NCBI GenBank assembly: GCA_039812545.1
Contig: JBDIAR010000011.1
Span: 1 to 32,339 of the forward strand
Reading direction: 5' to 3'
DNA length: 32,339 nt
Origin: JBDIAR01 sp039812545
Lineage (GTDB): Bacteria > Actinomycetota > Actinomycetes > Actinomycetales > Dermatophilaceae
Part shown: one piece after another, positions 1-8,071 of the stretch
Layout: the number at the start of each line of letters is the position of its first letter
Numbering within the stretch: the stretch's first letter is position 1
Made by a program: the position numbers and the translations under genes
The notes under the pieces: model-generated
The model's input: the letters and a program-made list of their open reading frames with translations, nothing else
Told to the model about the DNA's origin: nothing
Database searches by the model: none

Positions 1-7
1 GGCACCG

Positions 8-667
8 GTGTTCGCGTCCCCCGCGTCCTCGTCCTCCGCGCCCAGCGCACCGCAATCTTCCCCGACCGCGCAGAGTTCTCCGGCGGCGAGCCGTTCGCTG
101 ACCCTTCCGCGAGGGGCTATGCCGCTTGATCGCTTTTGGGCGCTCATCGAGGGCACTCCGGCCGAGAACCCCGACGTTCAGGCCGCCGCCCTGAAGACGC
201 GGCTTGCCGCCCTCTCGCCCGCCGACTTGCGCGCATACGAGCTCACCTTCATCGGGCTGGCCAATGCCCTGACGACCGACGAGCACCTCGGAGCCGCCGA
301 GGTGATCATGGGCGCGGTGAGCGACGACGTGTTCGTGAGCTTCCGCACCTGGGTCGTCTACCGGGGGCGCGCCGTCTACGAGGGCTTCCTTCGCGAGCCC
401 GACTCGCTCGCAGCCGTCGGACCCTCCGACGACGAGCAGATCGGCAGGGCCGAGACCCTGGAGTTCCTGCCCGAGCAACTCGGAGCCGAGATCGGTGAGG
501 ACGGCCCCAGCCTCTACGGCGTGGACCTGGCCCCACCCAAGATCGACCACTCCTATGCCTCACTGGCGCAACGGTATCCGCGGCTGGCAGCGGTCTATCT
601 CCCGATCCCCCTGCCGGTGGGCGACGTGTTCAGCAATGGCCCGCGGCCGATCTCACGACGTGCGTAG
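8..667 (+). CDS. DUF4240 domain protein, 5' end uncertain
   Basis: The DUF4240 signature is visible from residue 38 onward: MPLDRFWALIE, a central segment with SDDVFVSFRTWVVYRGR, and then REPDSLAA. Function is unknown; DUF4240 proteins are small soluble proteins often found in actinomycetes and sometimes near polymorphic-toxin or immunity genes. The first 37 residues are a Ser/Ala/Pro-rich low-complexity stretch and the frame stays open to the left edge, so the gene may begin outside the window. An ATG at 119 sits exactly where the domain begins, but the GAGGGG before it is only 2 nt away, too close for a good ribosome binding site. I therefore keep the longer form. The C-terminal 40 residues show no motif. 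Family call is fairly firm, start is not. Confidence 0.7.
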   Translation: MFASPASSSSAPSAPQSSPTAQSSPAASRSLTLPRGAMPLDRFWALIEGTPAENPDVQAAALKTRLAALSPADLRAYELTFIGLANALTTDEHLGAAEVIMGAVSDDVFVSFRTWVVYRGRAVYEGFLREPDSLAAVGPSDDEQIGRAETLEFLPEQLGAEIGEDGPSLYGVDLAPPKIDHSYASLAQRYPRLAAVYLPIPLPVGDVFSNGPRPISRRA

Positions 668-755
668 GTCGGGGGAAACGACCTCGGCGGAGCGGCCAGA
701 CAGGGCGCAACGACTGGTGGTCGCACCGCGGCATACCGGCTCACCGCTGGTCGAT

Positions 756-793
756 GCATCATCGCCTCAATTGATTTGATGCTATGATGCTGG
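756..793 (+). promoter_or_regulatory. Promoter and probable operator of vapBC pair 1
   Basis: A -10 hexamer TATGAT (783-788) lies 5 nt before the vapB1 ATG, so the transcript is probably leaderless. An inverted repeat GCATCAT (756-762) / ATGATGC (784-790) overlaps the -10 box, and CAATTG lies between its arms. VapB-type antitoxins usually repress their own promoter through such repeats; that this one does so is inference. Confidence 0.45.
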
Positions 794-1057
794 ATGCGAA
801 CGACCATCACCTTGGACCCTGACGTCGCCCTGCTCGTGGAGCGAGAGATGAAGGCCCGCCACATCAAGTTCAAAGAGGCCATCAACGACGCGCTGCGGCG
901 CCAACTCGGCGGCGGTGGTGGTGGTGGTGGCAGCCACCCGCTGCAGCCCTTGAGTCGCGACCTCGGGGCGACGACCGTCGATCTCCTCAAGGCCAACGAG
1001 ATAGCCGCGGACCTCGAGGACGACGAGCTCATCCGCAAACTCGCCCAGGGTCGATGA
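794..1057 (+). CDS. vapB: VapB-type antitoxin (ribbon-helix-helix), pair 1
   Basis: This 87-residue protein begins MRTTITLDPDVALLVEREM, a typical N-terminal strand and helix of ribbon-helix-helix VapB antitoxins, which bind their own promoter and neutralise a PIN-domain RNase. The ribbon strand is about residues 2-8, and the helices run to about residue 38. An unusual run of eight glycines follows (residues 39-46), encoded partly by repeated GGT, linking the DNA-binding half to the C-terminal toxin-binding tail (SRDLGATTVDLLKANEIA...). The toxin gene follows after 4 nt, so the two are co-transcribed. The poly-Gly linker may vary in length between strains through slippage. The call rests on fold pattern plus the adjacent PIN gene. 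Confidence 0.85.
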   Translation: MRTTITLDPDVALLVEREMKARHIKFKEAINDALRRQLGGGGGGGGSHPLQPLSRDLGATTVDLLKANEIAADLEDDELIRKLAQGR

Positions 1058-1061
1058 CGGG

Positions 1062-1484
1062 ATGTTCGTCATCGACACCAACGTCCTCATCTACGCCTCG
1101 CACGAGGGTTCCTCCCGTCACGAGGACACCCGCGCCTGGCTGCATCGGATGACCGCTACCCACCAGGTCTTGGGCATCCCGTGGGTGGCGGCTCTGGGAT
1201 TCCTACGGATCACCACCAACCGGCGAGTGTTCACAAAGCCCTTCACGACGGGCGAGGCACTGGCCGCGCTCACCACCTGGCTAGACCACCCGGCCACGAC
1301 GATCGTGGAGCCGACGGCTCGGCATCTACCCCTGCTGGCCGGACTGCTGACGTCAGCGGGGACGGCGGGCAACCTCACCACCGACGCGCACATCGCGACA
1401 CTCGCCCTGGAACACGACGCCGGGGTGGCCAGTTTTGATCGCGACTTCGCCCGGTTCGGGGTCACGGTCGAGGTACCCGGCTGA
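1062..1484 (+). CDS. vapC: VapC-type PIN-domain ribonuclease toxin, pair 1
   Basis: PIN-domain toxin of 140 residues. It starts MFVIDTNVLIYAS with the first catalytic Asp (D5), and carries LTTDAHIATLA and ASFDRDF near the C-terminus, the other expected acidic residues. VapC toxins cleave tRNA or rRNA in a Mg2+-dependent way when freed from VapB. Where the second pair in this window has an acidic residue in TENGFVRV (E44), this protein reads AALGFLRI with Ala44, so one commonly conserved metal ligand appears absent. Some PIN subfamilies do vary there, so activity cannot be judged from sequence alone. It is coupled to vapB1 at 4 nt spacing and ends near a strong bidirectional hairpin. Confidence 0.85.
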   Translation: MFVIDTNVLIYASHEGSSRHEDTRAWLHRMTATHQVLGIPWVAALGFLRITTNRRVFTKPFTTGEALAALTTWLDHPATTIVEPTARHLPLLAGLLTSAGTAGNLTTDAHIATLALEHDAGVASFDRDFARFGVTVEVPG

Positions 1485-1530
1485 CGACGCCCGACTGCCG
1501 ACGCCCGACGCTGCGGGGCCGACGAGACCA

Positions 1531-1567
1531 CTCCGGGGCACGGGCCGGGTTGACCCGTGCCCCGGAG
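1531..1567. terminator. Strong hairpin, probable bidirectional terminator
   Basis: A perfect 14-bp inverted repeat, CTCCGGGGCACGGG (1531-1544) and its complement (1554-1567), has a 9-nt loop. It lies between the convergent ends of vapC1 (1484) and the secreted protein gene (1581). There is no U-tract, which is usual for high-GC actinomycete terminators. Confidence 0.7.
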
Positions 1568-1580
1568 ATCGCCCCCAGGT

Positions 1581-4133
1581 CTACCGCCACCCGGCATACA
1601 ACGTGGTGTCGGCCTTGATGGTGATTCGGGTCACCCGCCTCCTCAGCGACCGGTCGGTGTACCACCCGGTGAAGGTGTGACCGGCGCGCTGGGTGCGATA
1701 CCGCCACAAGCTGACGACGGTGCCGTCGGCGAAGGTCCGTGGCGCCACGACACGCCCACCGGCGGTGTTGAACCGGAGTTGGCGGTTGACCAGCGTGGCC
1801 CGCACCTGAAGCGAGTTCGACCGCACGGCGCCGCTGGCCCGGGCCACGCTGAAGCGCCCTGGGGCGGAGACGGTCAGCACGCCTCCTTGCACCTTGAGTC
1901 CGGCTCCGGACGGGATCCACGTCGAGGCCGGGAGCCGGAACGGCGCGTTGTACTGGTCTTTCGCCACCACGGACAGCTTGGTGAGATCGACGCGGGCCGA
2001 ACCCCCCTTGGTCAACGTCACGTTCAGCACCCGCAACGGATCGGCGATCACGATCGAGGCCAGGCGTCGTTTTGGCAGCGCAGTGACTGCGATCCACGGC
2101 GAGTACACGCCGTCGACGACCGCCCGGACATGGAAGGTCCCCGCAGCCGTGAAGCTGATCTTGTTGTCGACCACCTGTATGCCGGACGACGCCAACTCCT
2201 GTGCCTGCCAGGTCACCGGGCGATCGACCCGCAGTCCGGTGGTGTCGCTGATCACGGGGGTCAGTCGCCGGCTGATCGTGACGGCGGGATCGCCCACGTA
2301 GCCGGTGAGCGAACCGCTCACCGCGATCGACCCGGTGAAGGGCTTGGCGGTGACGGTCACGGGGACGACCGCGGTGCTCGCCAGATCGGCGTTGGTCGTG
2401 GCCGGCCCGCTCTGATCGCCGAAGGTGTAGACGCCGTCGGTGATGAGGTACTTGAGGTAGACGGTTCCCGGGGTGTTCCCGGCGTCCAGCGTCGTGGTCC
2501 CCGTCCACGGGTTCGTGTGCAGTTGCGCAACGGAACTCGTGGGGGCCGGCATACCCGCGGAGTCGAGGATGACCCAGCGACCACGCCCGGGGCTGAAGCC
2601 GTAGTAGTCGACGTAGTAGCGGTTGACCCCGCGCAGCGGGATGTCGTCGGTGTAGAGCCGATCGTCCGGCATCAAGGTGAATGGCCGTTGCTGGGTGGTG
2701 GTCACCCGCTCCAGCGGGTAGAGCGGCGTGATCGCAGCGACGTTCGAGGCGATGACAGTGCTCGAGCCGCTGAGCACGCCACCGGTCAGCGACATCGGCC
2801 GCACGTTGATCAGGCGGTCCATGAACTGGGTGTAGTTGTACGTCATGGTGTCGCCGAAGAGCTTGCGGAAGAGCGACTCCGCCTCGTCGGTGGCCCGGGC
2901 GCCGGTGCGGTCGATGGCCGCCCAGTCCAAGCCGCTGCCATGGGTGGTCTCGTAGCCTGCCACGGTGCGGTTCTCGTAGCGTGACTGCAGATTGTCGGCC
3001 GCGAAGGCGACGCCGGCCGGGTTGTCGCCGAAGGTGGTCAGCGTCTGATCGGTGCCGCTCACCAGGTACTGCGTGTAGCCGACCACCTTCACCTTGTACT
3101 GCACCGCAACCGGATAGTCGTAGCGGGCGATGAAGCTCGACTTGGTGGTCGACTGGCTGATCAGGGCGCCGGTATGCGGCGGCAGGGCCATCGACACCTG
3201 CCCGCTGGCCGAGGTCGAGGTGCTGCTCGTCGTGGAGTTCGTCGTCGTCTGGCCGAAAAGTTCGGTGGCACTGAGCGCCAGTTTGAGCGTCTCCTTCCCC
3301 CCGCCCACCAGGCCGCTCAGCGGCGTCGACAGTTCGGTGGTGTATTCGATCGCCTGGGTGTGGCTGTACTGCTCGGTCGTGCTCACCGAGTTCTGGATCT
3401 CCTGGGTCGTGGTCTGCTGCAAGGTCTGACCGGCCTGCACCGGGACGCTCGACTGGTTCTGCACGCCACCCGAGTACGACACATCCGGGGCGCCCGTCGT
3501 CACCTTGTTGTCGGGTCCCGGCGGGGCCGACTGCATCTGGCCGCCCGCGTTGAGATAGCCGAGCTTGAAGTCGTAGAAGATCGTCGCGATCCCCACGGTG
3601 CCGCCCATCGGACCCGAGGCCGCCCTGAGTTGATAGAAGACGGTCTGCGATGCCGTGTTCTTGGTCAGATCGGTGTTGGCGGGGACGGCCAGGAGCGAAA
3701 GGCGAGTGCGCATCTGCTGATCGGCCACGGCCACACTGGAGGCCTCGGTGAGCGGGTCGATCTTCCACTGGACGGTTCCGGTGTTGGTGTCGGCCGCCAG
3801 CCAGGTCGAGTCCTGGCTGCCCTTGGTCGACAGGAAGATGGTGCGGGCGAGATTGCCCCAGAGGTCGGCCAGCGAGAGGCCCCCGGCGGCGGGCACCGTC
3901 TTGGCGAGCACATCGCGCAGGAAGAGCGACGGTTCGGAGATATCGCGCGCCTGAGTGCCGTACACGTCGTAGTACTGATGGCTGCCGACGGTCAGCAACT
4001 CGGCAGACCCGTACGGCTGGTACGGCGCCTCGGCGGCCTGGGCGATCGACGGTGTGGCCGTGACCACGAGGCCGGCCACCACCGCAGCGGCCAGCGCGAA
4101 CGTCGTGACACGACGACTCGGGGAACTGTTCAC
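1581..4133 (-). CDS. Secreted aerolysin/ETX-MTX2-like pore-forming protein with C-terminal InlB-type repeat
   Basis: An 850-residue exported protein. A signal peptide (about residues 1-34) has an Arg pair, a long Ala/Val core and an AQA-A cleavage site. The region at about 220-350 resembles aerolysin-family beta-pore-forming toxins: long strands of alternating Ser/Thr (TTTQEIQNSVSTTEQYSHTQ; TTTNSTTSSTSTSASG) flank a Gly-rich turn (LSGLVGGGKETLKLALS) and end in MALPPHTGALISQS, like the VPPxT segment that follows the membrane hairpin in ETX/MTX2 toxins. Residues about 590-780 look like beta-sandwich (bacterial Ig-like) modules. Residues about 782-850 match the Listeria-Bacteroides/InlB B-repeat (GHTFTGWYTD ... 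TLYAGWR). The start is a GTG at 4133. A GC-rich hairpin lies in the leader (4148-4176), and a weak -10, TACGAT, lies at 4233-4238. The LAL regulator gene is immediately upstream on the same strand. Export and the C-terminal repeat are firm; the pore-forming assignment is a pattern judgement. Confidence 0.65.
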   Translation of the reverse strand: MNSSPSRRVTTFALAAAVVAGLVVTATPSIAQAAEAPYQPYGSAELLTVGSHQYYDVYGTQARDISEPSLFLRDVLAKTVPAAGGLSLADLWGNLARTIFLSTKGSQDSTWLAADTNTGTVQWKIDPLTEASSVAVADQQMRTRLSLLAVPANTDLTKNTASQTVFYQLRAASGPMGGTVGIATIFYDFKLGYLNAGGQMQSAPPGPDNKVTTGAPDVSYSGGVQNQSSVPVQAGQTLQQTTTQEIQNSVSTTEQYSHTQAIEYTTELSTPLSGLVGGGKETLKLALSATELFGQTTTNSTTSSTSTSASGQVSMALPPHTGALISQSTTKSSFIARYDYPVAVQYKVKVVGYTQYLVSGTDQTLTTFGDNPAGVAFAADNLQSRYENRTVAGYETTHGSGLDWAAIDRTGARATDEAESLFRKLFGDTMTYNYTQFMDRLINVRPMSLTGGVLSGSSTVIASNVAAITPLYPLERVTTTQQRPFTLMPDDRLYTDDIPLRGVNRYYVDYYGFSPGRGRWVILDSAGMPAPTSSVAQLHTNPWTGTTTLDAGNTPGTVYLKYLITDGVYTFGDQSGPATTNADLASTAVVPVTVTAKPFTGSIAVSGSLTGYVGDPAVTISRRLTPVISDTTGLRVDRPVTWQAQELASSGIQVVDNKISFTAAGTFHVRAVVDGVYSPWIAVTALPKRRLASIVIADPLRVLNVTLTKGGSARVDLTKLSVVAKDQYNAPFRLPASTWIPSGAGLKVQGGVLTVSAPGRFSVARASGAVRSNSLQVRATLVNRQLRFNTAGGRVVAPRTFADGTVVSLWRYRTQRAGHTFTGWYTDRSLRRRVTRITIKADTTLYAGWR

Positions 4134-4249
4134 GATGACTCGATCCTGGGACGCCCGGAGCGCCGGGCGGGCGTCCGCGCCCGGAGCGATGCGCGGCGAG
4201 TCTCACCTCACACCGCGGGCCGGGGGGTTGCCATCGTAGAGATTGCGTA

Positions 4250-7159
4250 CTACGCCGAAATGTCGGGTTCTCTCGTATGCAGGTGGTGGGCCAACGCGGT
4301 ACGGCCGGTCAGCCCCAGCCGCCGGTAGATATGGGTCAGGTGGGTGGTCACCGTGCGGGTGCTCACGAACAGACGCTCGGCGATCTCGGCGTTGCTCAGC
4401 CCCTGCGCCACCAGGCGGGCCACTTCCAGCTCACGCTCGGTGAGTTCTCCTGACCGCCCAAGCGTGACCGCCTGCCGGCGTGGGCCACGCAGCAGACGCC
4501 GGCCCCGCTCGGCGGCCTCATGGGCACCCATCCGCGCGAGATCCGCCGCGACACCCTCCACGCGGGCCGACGCCTCGGCGTCGAGGCTTCCTCCCATGCC
4601 GAGTTCGGCCCACTCGAGCCAGCCGAAGGCCGCCGCCAGCGCCAAGCCGAGCTGCTCCAATCGAGCACTGCTCGCTCGGAGCAGGTCCGCAGCCGCCTCA
4701 TGGTCTGCCTGGAGAATCGCCCGCAACCCGTCCAGCCGATCGACGACGGCGTCGACCCACGGCATCGGCTCGGGTAGAGCGCGCAGGGCGACCACCTGGG
4801 CGGCGAGCGCGTCGGCGTCCGCCAACCCGAAGTGAGCCGAACCCGCCAGCATGCTCGCGTGGAACCAATGGCCGCGTCGTGGTGCGCCCTCGGGATGAAG
4901 CGCGGACAACACGTCGGCCAGCCGCCCCTGGCGCAGCGCGATGTGGGCGGCCAACTCGCCGGCACCCACGTTCACATGGAGCAGGCTCGCGTTCTCGGTG
5001 TCGTAGCAGCCCAGGAACTCGTCCCGGCAGGCGACGGCCAGGCCCAGCTGACCCACATGCGCGTGGATCATCCCCCGCACGAGGAATCCCTTGGCCAGCA
5101 CCGCCCGGCTGCCCAGCCGGGAGCCGATGGCCAAGATTGCGTCCGCGTGCGCCAGACCACCGCCGATGTCGCCCACCATCACCTGCAGGAACGCCGCCAG
5201 CGCGCGATGGTCGGCCTCGACCGATTCGAGCCCGGCCTCCGCCGCAGCCGCGATCGAGGCGAGGAGGGTCTCCCGAGCCCCGACGTCCAGAGCGACTACC
5301 TGAGCCGATTCGAGCGACACGGCGGCCTGCCCCACGAGTCGGGCGTCGCCGCTGTCCACGGCGAGCCGACCGGCCTGTCGCGCCAGTTCGAGCATCTGCG
5401 CCCAGCGGCCGTCGCGAGCCGCTGCATCGGAGGCCACGATCAGCCGGACGACCCCCGCCGCCGGCGAACCGGTCCGCCGCCATAGGACGTCCAGGTCAGC
5501 GACAGCCACGCCCTGCGTGGGGGTGGGCAGCGGGGCCCGGCCGGCGAAGAGCCCTCGGGTGAGGGTCACGGCGTCGCGAATCGGCCCGACGGCCTCATCG
5601 TGAAGCCCCAGCAGCGTCGCCGCTTCCTCGATGTGCCCAGTGGCAGCTGCGAATAGACCCTCCTGCCATTCGACCTCGGCCAGTTCTCGAAGGCGATCGG
5701 CACGCCGCCCGACCTCATCCGTCGGGGTCGCCATGACGCAGGCCTGCCAGGCCGCCACCGCGTCGGTGCGGTGACCACCGGCATACAGGCCACGAGCGCG
5801 GGCCTCATGCAGCCCCGCCAACTCGGCGTGCGCGCCGAGTTCGGCCGCGCGCCGGATGCTGGCCTCGGCGAGGATCACCACCTCGCGCCACGAGCCCGCT
5901 GCCAGCGCCTCGTCCACCCCTCGCCGGAGCACCTCGAACGCGTGGCGGGCGGACAGCGGCCGACCCCGGCACGGCGCGGCGCCCAGCACGCTCGAGGTTT
6001 CGGTGTCGGTGCCCGGCGCCCGATTGAGGGCGTCCCGGAGTTCCTGAAGGCGTTGCGGGCCCAATGCCTGGACGACCAGTCGCATGAGCAGCGGGACGGT
6101 CCCGCATACCACGTGGCCCTCGGCCCTCAGCTCCTCGCGCACGAGCCCACGGTCGGCCAACACGTGAAGCGCCGCCTCGATCCCCGGCCCGCGGCAACAG
6201 ACGCGGCACAGGGCCGCGACCGGGACTTCCCCGTCGCCGGCGGACAGCATTTCGAACGCGCAACGGGCCGCCTCGTCGACCCCGGCCAGCGTGGAAACCA
6301 ACATCGGTTCGGCGTCGGCGGGCACCGTGAGGTCGTCCACCGGCCCCAGCAGCCACACCCCGGCCCGACGTTCCAAGACTCCCCGGCGGCGCAACTCGGC
6401 GACGAGCAGCCGCACCAGCCCCGGCGAACCGCCGCTCATCCCGTGCGCCAGGGTCGTCACGCTCTCCGGTGGCGGGCCCGCCAAGATCCCGGCAAGCTGA
6501 GCGGCCACCTCGGACCGCGTCAGCGGATGCAGGTCGATGCGTATGCCGTCCGGCAACCGGGCGACCCACGCGCCCAGTGCCGTGACCCCGTCGGGGGGCG
6601 GCGCCCCCGGCTCAACCCGCAGGCCCAGGGCGCACGCGGCACGCGCGCCCTGGCGTACGGCCAATGCGTAGCGCAGGATCTCCAACGAAACGTCGTCGAC
6701 GTCCTGCAGGTCGTCGATCACCACAAGAAGTCGACCCGTGGCAGCCGCCCGCTGTAGTACCTGCCGGACGGCGTCCGCCAGGCGCGCGCGTTCCAGCCCC
6801 GGCTGCGTGGGTAGTTCGTGAGCGGCCGGCCTCGGGCCGCCGATCAGCCAGTGCAGCTCCGGGATCCCATCGGTGAGTCGCGGGACCGCCGAAGGTGCCG
6901 TGCTCACCAGGTCCCGCAGCAGGTCGATGATCGTGGCGTAGGGCATCGACCGGTGGACCGGTGACCCCGACGCGGTGACCACCCGCCACCCGGCCGAGCG
7001 ACAGCCAGTCGCGATGCCGTCGAGGAAGGTGGAGGTGCCGAATCCCGGGGTACCCGACACCAGCACGACATCGTGTTGCCGGCTCACCACGCCGCGCACC
7101 ACGTCCGCGAGCCGGCCGGCGCGCTCGCGCTCCCGACCGGAGCGCCCAGCATCATGCAT
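4250..7159 (-). CDS. LAL-family (large ATP-binding LuxR) transcriptional regulator
   Basis: A 969-residue regulator. An N-terminal STAND-type ATPase region (about residues 10-300) has a Walker B-like LLVVIDDLQD at about 144-153. A long helical repeat region, probably TPR-like, follows. The C-terminal LuxR HTH is clear: LTERELEVARLVAQGLSNAE and then STRTVTTHLTHIYRRLGL. LAL proteins (MalT-like) bind a ligand and ATP, then activate transcription. The P-loop reads GTPGFGTST (residues 36-44), with Thr where Lys is invariant in Walker A, so ATP binding may be lost or altered. The start is an ATG at 7159 with GAGGGAG a few nt upstream. The next gene downstream on the same strand is the secreted pore-forming-like protein 116 nt away, an obvious candidate target or co-transcribed partner. 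Confidence 0.9.
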   Translation of the reverse strand: MHDAGRSGRERERAGRLADVVRGVVSRQHDVVLVSGTPGFGTSTFLDGIATGCRSAGWRVVTASGSPVHRSMPYATIIDLLRDLVSTAPSAVPRLTDGIPELHWLIGGPRPAAHELPTQPGLERARLADAVRQVLQRAAATGRLLVVIDDLQDVDDVSLEILRYALAVRQGARAACALGLRVEPGAPPPDGVTALGAWVARLPDGIRIDLHPLTRSEVAAQLAGILAGPPPESVTTLAHGMSGGSPGLVRLLVAELRRRGVLERRAGVWLLGPVDDLTVPADAEPMLVSTLAGVDEAARCAFEMLSAGDGEVPVAALCRVCCRGPGIEAALHVLADRGLVREELRAEGHVVCGTVPLLMRLVVQALGPQRLQELRDALNRAPGTDTETSSVLGAAPCRGRPLSARHAFEVLRRGVDEALAAGSWREVVILAEASIRRAAELGAHAELAGLHEARARGLYAGGHRTDAVAAWQACVMATPTDEVGRRADRLRELAEVEWQEGLFAAATGHIEEAATLLGLHDEAVGPIRDAVTLTRGLFAGRAPLPTPTQGVAVADLDVLWRRTGSPAAGVVRLIVASDAAARDGRWAQMLELARQAGRLAVDSGDARLVGQAAVSLESAQVVALDVGARETLLASIAAAAEAGLESVEADHRALAAFLQVMVGDIGGGLAHADAILAIGSRLGSRAVLAKGFLVRGMIHAHVGQLGLAVACRDEFLGCYDTENASLLHVNVGAGELAAHIALRQGRLADVLSALHPEGAPRRGHWFHASMLAGSAHFGLADADALAAQVVALRALPEPMPWVDAVVDRLDGLRAILQADHEAAADLLRASSARLEQLGLALAAAFGWLEWAELGMGGSLDAEASARVEGVAADLARMGAHEAAERGRRLLRGPRRQAVTLGRSGELTERELEVARLVAQGLSNAEIAERLFVSTRTVTTHLTHIYRRLGLTGRTALAHHLHTREPDISA

Positions 7160-7287
7160 CTGAGCTCCCTCGCCCGAACCGTCTCTCGGAGGGCCATCTT
7201 CCTCTCCGGCAGCCCTCTCGCGAGGCAGAACGCGGCAATACCGCAGCCTGCGTCACCGGATGTCTGCTCAGGATGAGCCGTGTCGTT

Positions 7288-7307
7288 GATGCGTTAGCAT
7301 CGTATGC
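7288..7307 (+). promoter_or_regulatory. Promoter and probable operator of vapBC pair 2
   Basis: An inverted repeat GATGC (7288-7292) / GCATC (7297-7301) overlaps a -10 hexamer TAGCAT (7295-7300), 7 nt before the vapB2 ATG. This arrangement fits a leaderless, autorepressed antitoxin promoter. Confidence 0.45.
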
Positions 7308-7559
7308 ATGCGCACCACCTTGTCCATCGACGACGACGTCCTCGAAGCGGTCAAGGAGCGAGCCGAGCGCGAGGGCACGACGGCCGGCGCCGTACTCTCC
7401 GAACTCGCCCGCCGGGCCCTCACCAGCGCGACCGCGTCAGCCGGGCACGCCGGGGACGCCGCGCCGACGCGCAGCGCCTTCCCCCAGTTGCCGTCGCGCG
7501 GCGGCCTGGTCACCAACGCCCTGGTCGACCGGCTGCGCGATGAGGACCCGGACGCGTGA
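7308..7559 (+). CDS. vapB: VapB-type antitoxin (ribbon-helix-helix), pair 2
   Basis: An 83-residue protein beginning MRTTLSIDDDVLEAVKERAE, the ribbon-helix-helix pattern of VapB antitoxins (strand at about 2-7, helices at about 10-40). The C-terminal half, with FPQLPSRGGLVTNALVDRLRD, is the usual extended tail that wraps the toxin active site. It ends GAC GCG TGA, and the toxin start GTG overlaps this stop by 4 nt, so the two are translationally coupled. It probably represses its own promoter through the repeat just upstream. It is divergent from the LAL regulator gene. Confidence 0.88.
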   Translation: MRTTLSIDDDVLEAVKERAEREGTTAGAVLSELARRALTSATASAGHAGDAAPTRSAFPQLPSRGGLVTNALVDRLRDEDPDA

Positions 7560-7987
7560 GTCTGCCGCTCCTCGATGTGAATGTGCTCGTCGCTCTGATG
7601 GATCCCGACCATGTCGATCACGAGCGCGCACACGCCTGGGCTGCCGACGGCATACGGACCGGATGGGCCTCGTGCGTCATCACCGAGAACGGTTTCGTTC
7701 GCGTCGTCAGCCAACCGGCCTATCCAGGTGCGATTTCGGTGGCTGCGGCAGTGGATCTGCTCGGCCAGGCCCGTCACGTGGCGCCGCACGAATACTGGGA
7801 CTGCCCGAGCAGCCTCTCGGACCCAGCGATCTTCGATACGCGGCATCTGCTCGGGCATCGCCAGATCACCGACGCCTACCTGCTCGCCCTGGCGGTCGCT
7901 CACGACTCTGCGGTCGTCACGTTCGATCGTCGTATGCCGCTGCGTGCCGTTCGCGGGGCGGAGGTGGGACATGTGGTTTCGATCTAA
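7556..7987 (+). CDS. vapC: VapC-type PIN-domain ribonuclease toxin, pair 2
   Basis: A 143-residue PIN-domain protein with a full set of expected acidic positions: LLDVNVLVALMD (D7), TENGFVRVVSQPAYPG (E44), ITDAYLLALAV and VTFDRRMP. It matches the VapC subfamily with the TExGFxR motif common in mycobacteria and other actinomycetes; members cleave RNA and are held inactive by VapB. The start is a GTG within a GTGA overlap with vapB2. Compared with pair 1 it keeps the second catalytic acid. The downstream neighbour is the convergent metalloprotease-like pseudogene. Confidence 0.9.
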   Translation: MSLPLLDVNVLVALMDPDHVDHERAHAWAADGIRTGWASCVITENGFVRVVSQPAYPGAISVAAAVDLLGQARHVAPHEYWDCPSSLSDPAIFDTRHLLGHRQITDAYLLALAVAHDSAVVTFDRRMPLRAVRGAEVGHVVSI

Positions 7988-8071
7988 CGAATCCCGGAAC
8001 CCGGAACTCGACGAGCGGCGGATGGACGAATCGCTTCGGGGCGGTGACGCCAACCCCGGACCTCGGAAGGT

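Noticed and set aside
119..121. ATG 119 as the start of the DUF4240 protein
   Set aside because: It matches the domain boundary, but the purine-rich stretch is only 2 nt away and the upstream frame is open to the window edge, so I kept the longer form and noted the doubt.
1462..4206. A 914-residue minus-strand frame overlapping the secreted protein gene
   Set aside because: Its product is Arg/Gly/His-rich without motifs, as expected for a shadow frame in high-GC DNA; the overlapping frame has a signal peptide and recognisable domains.
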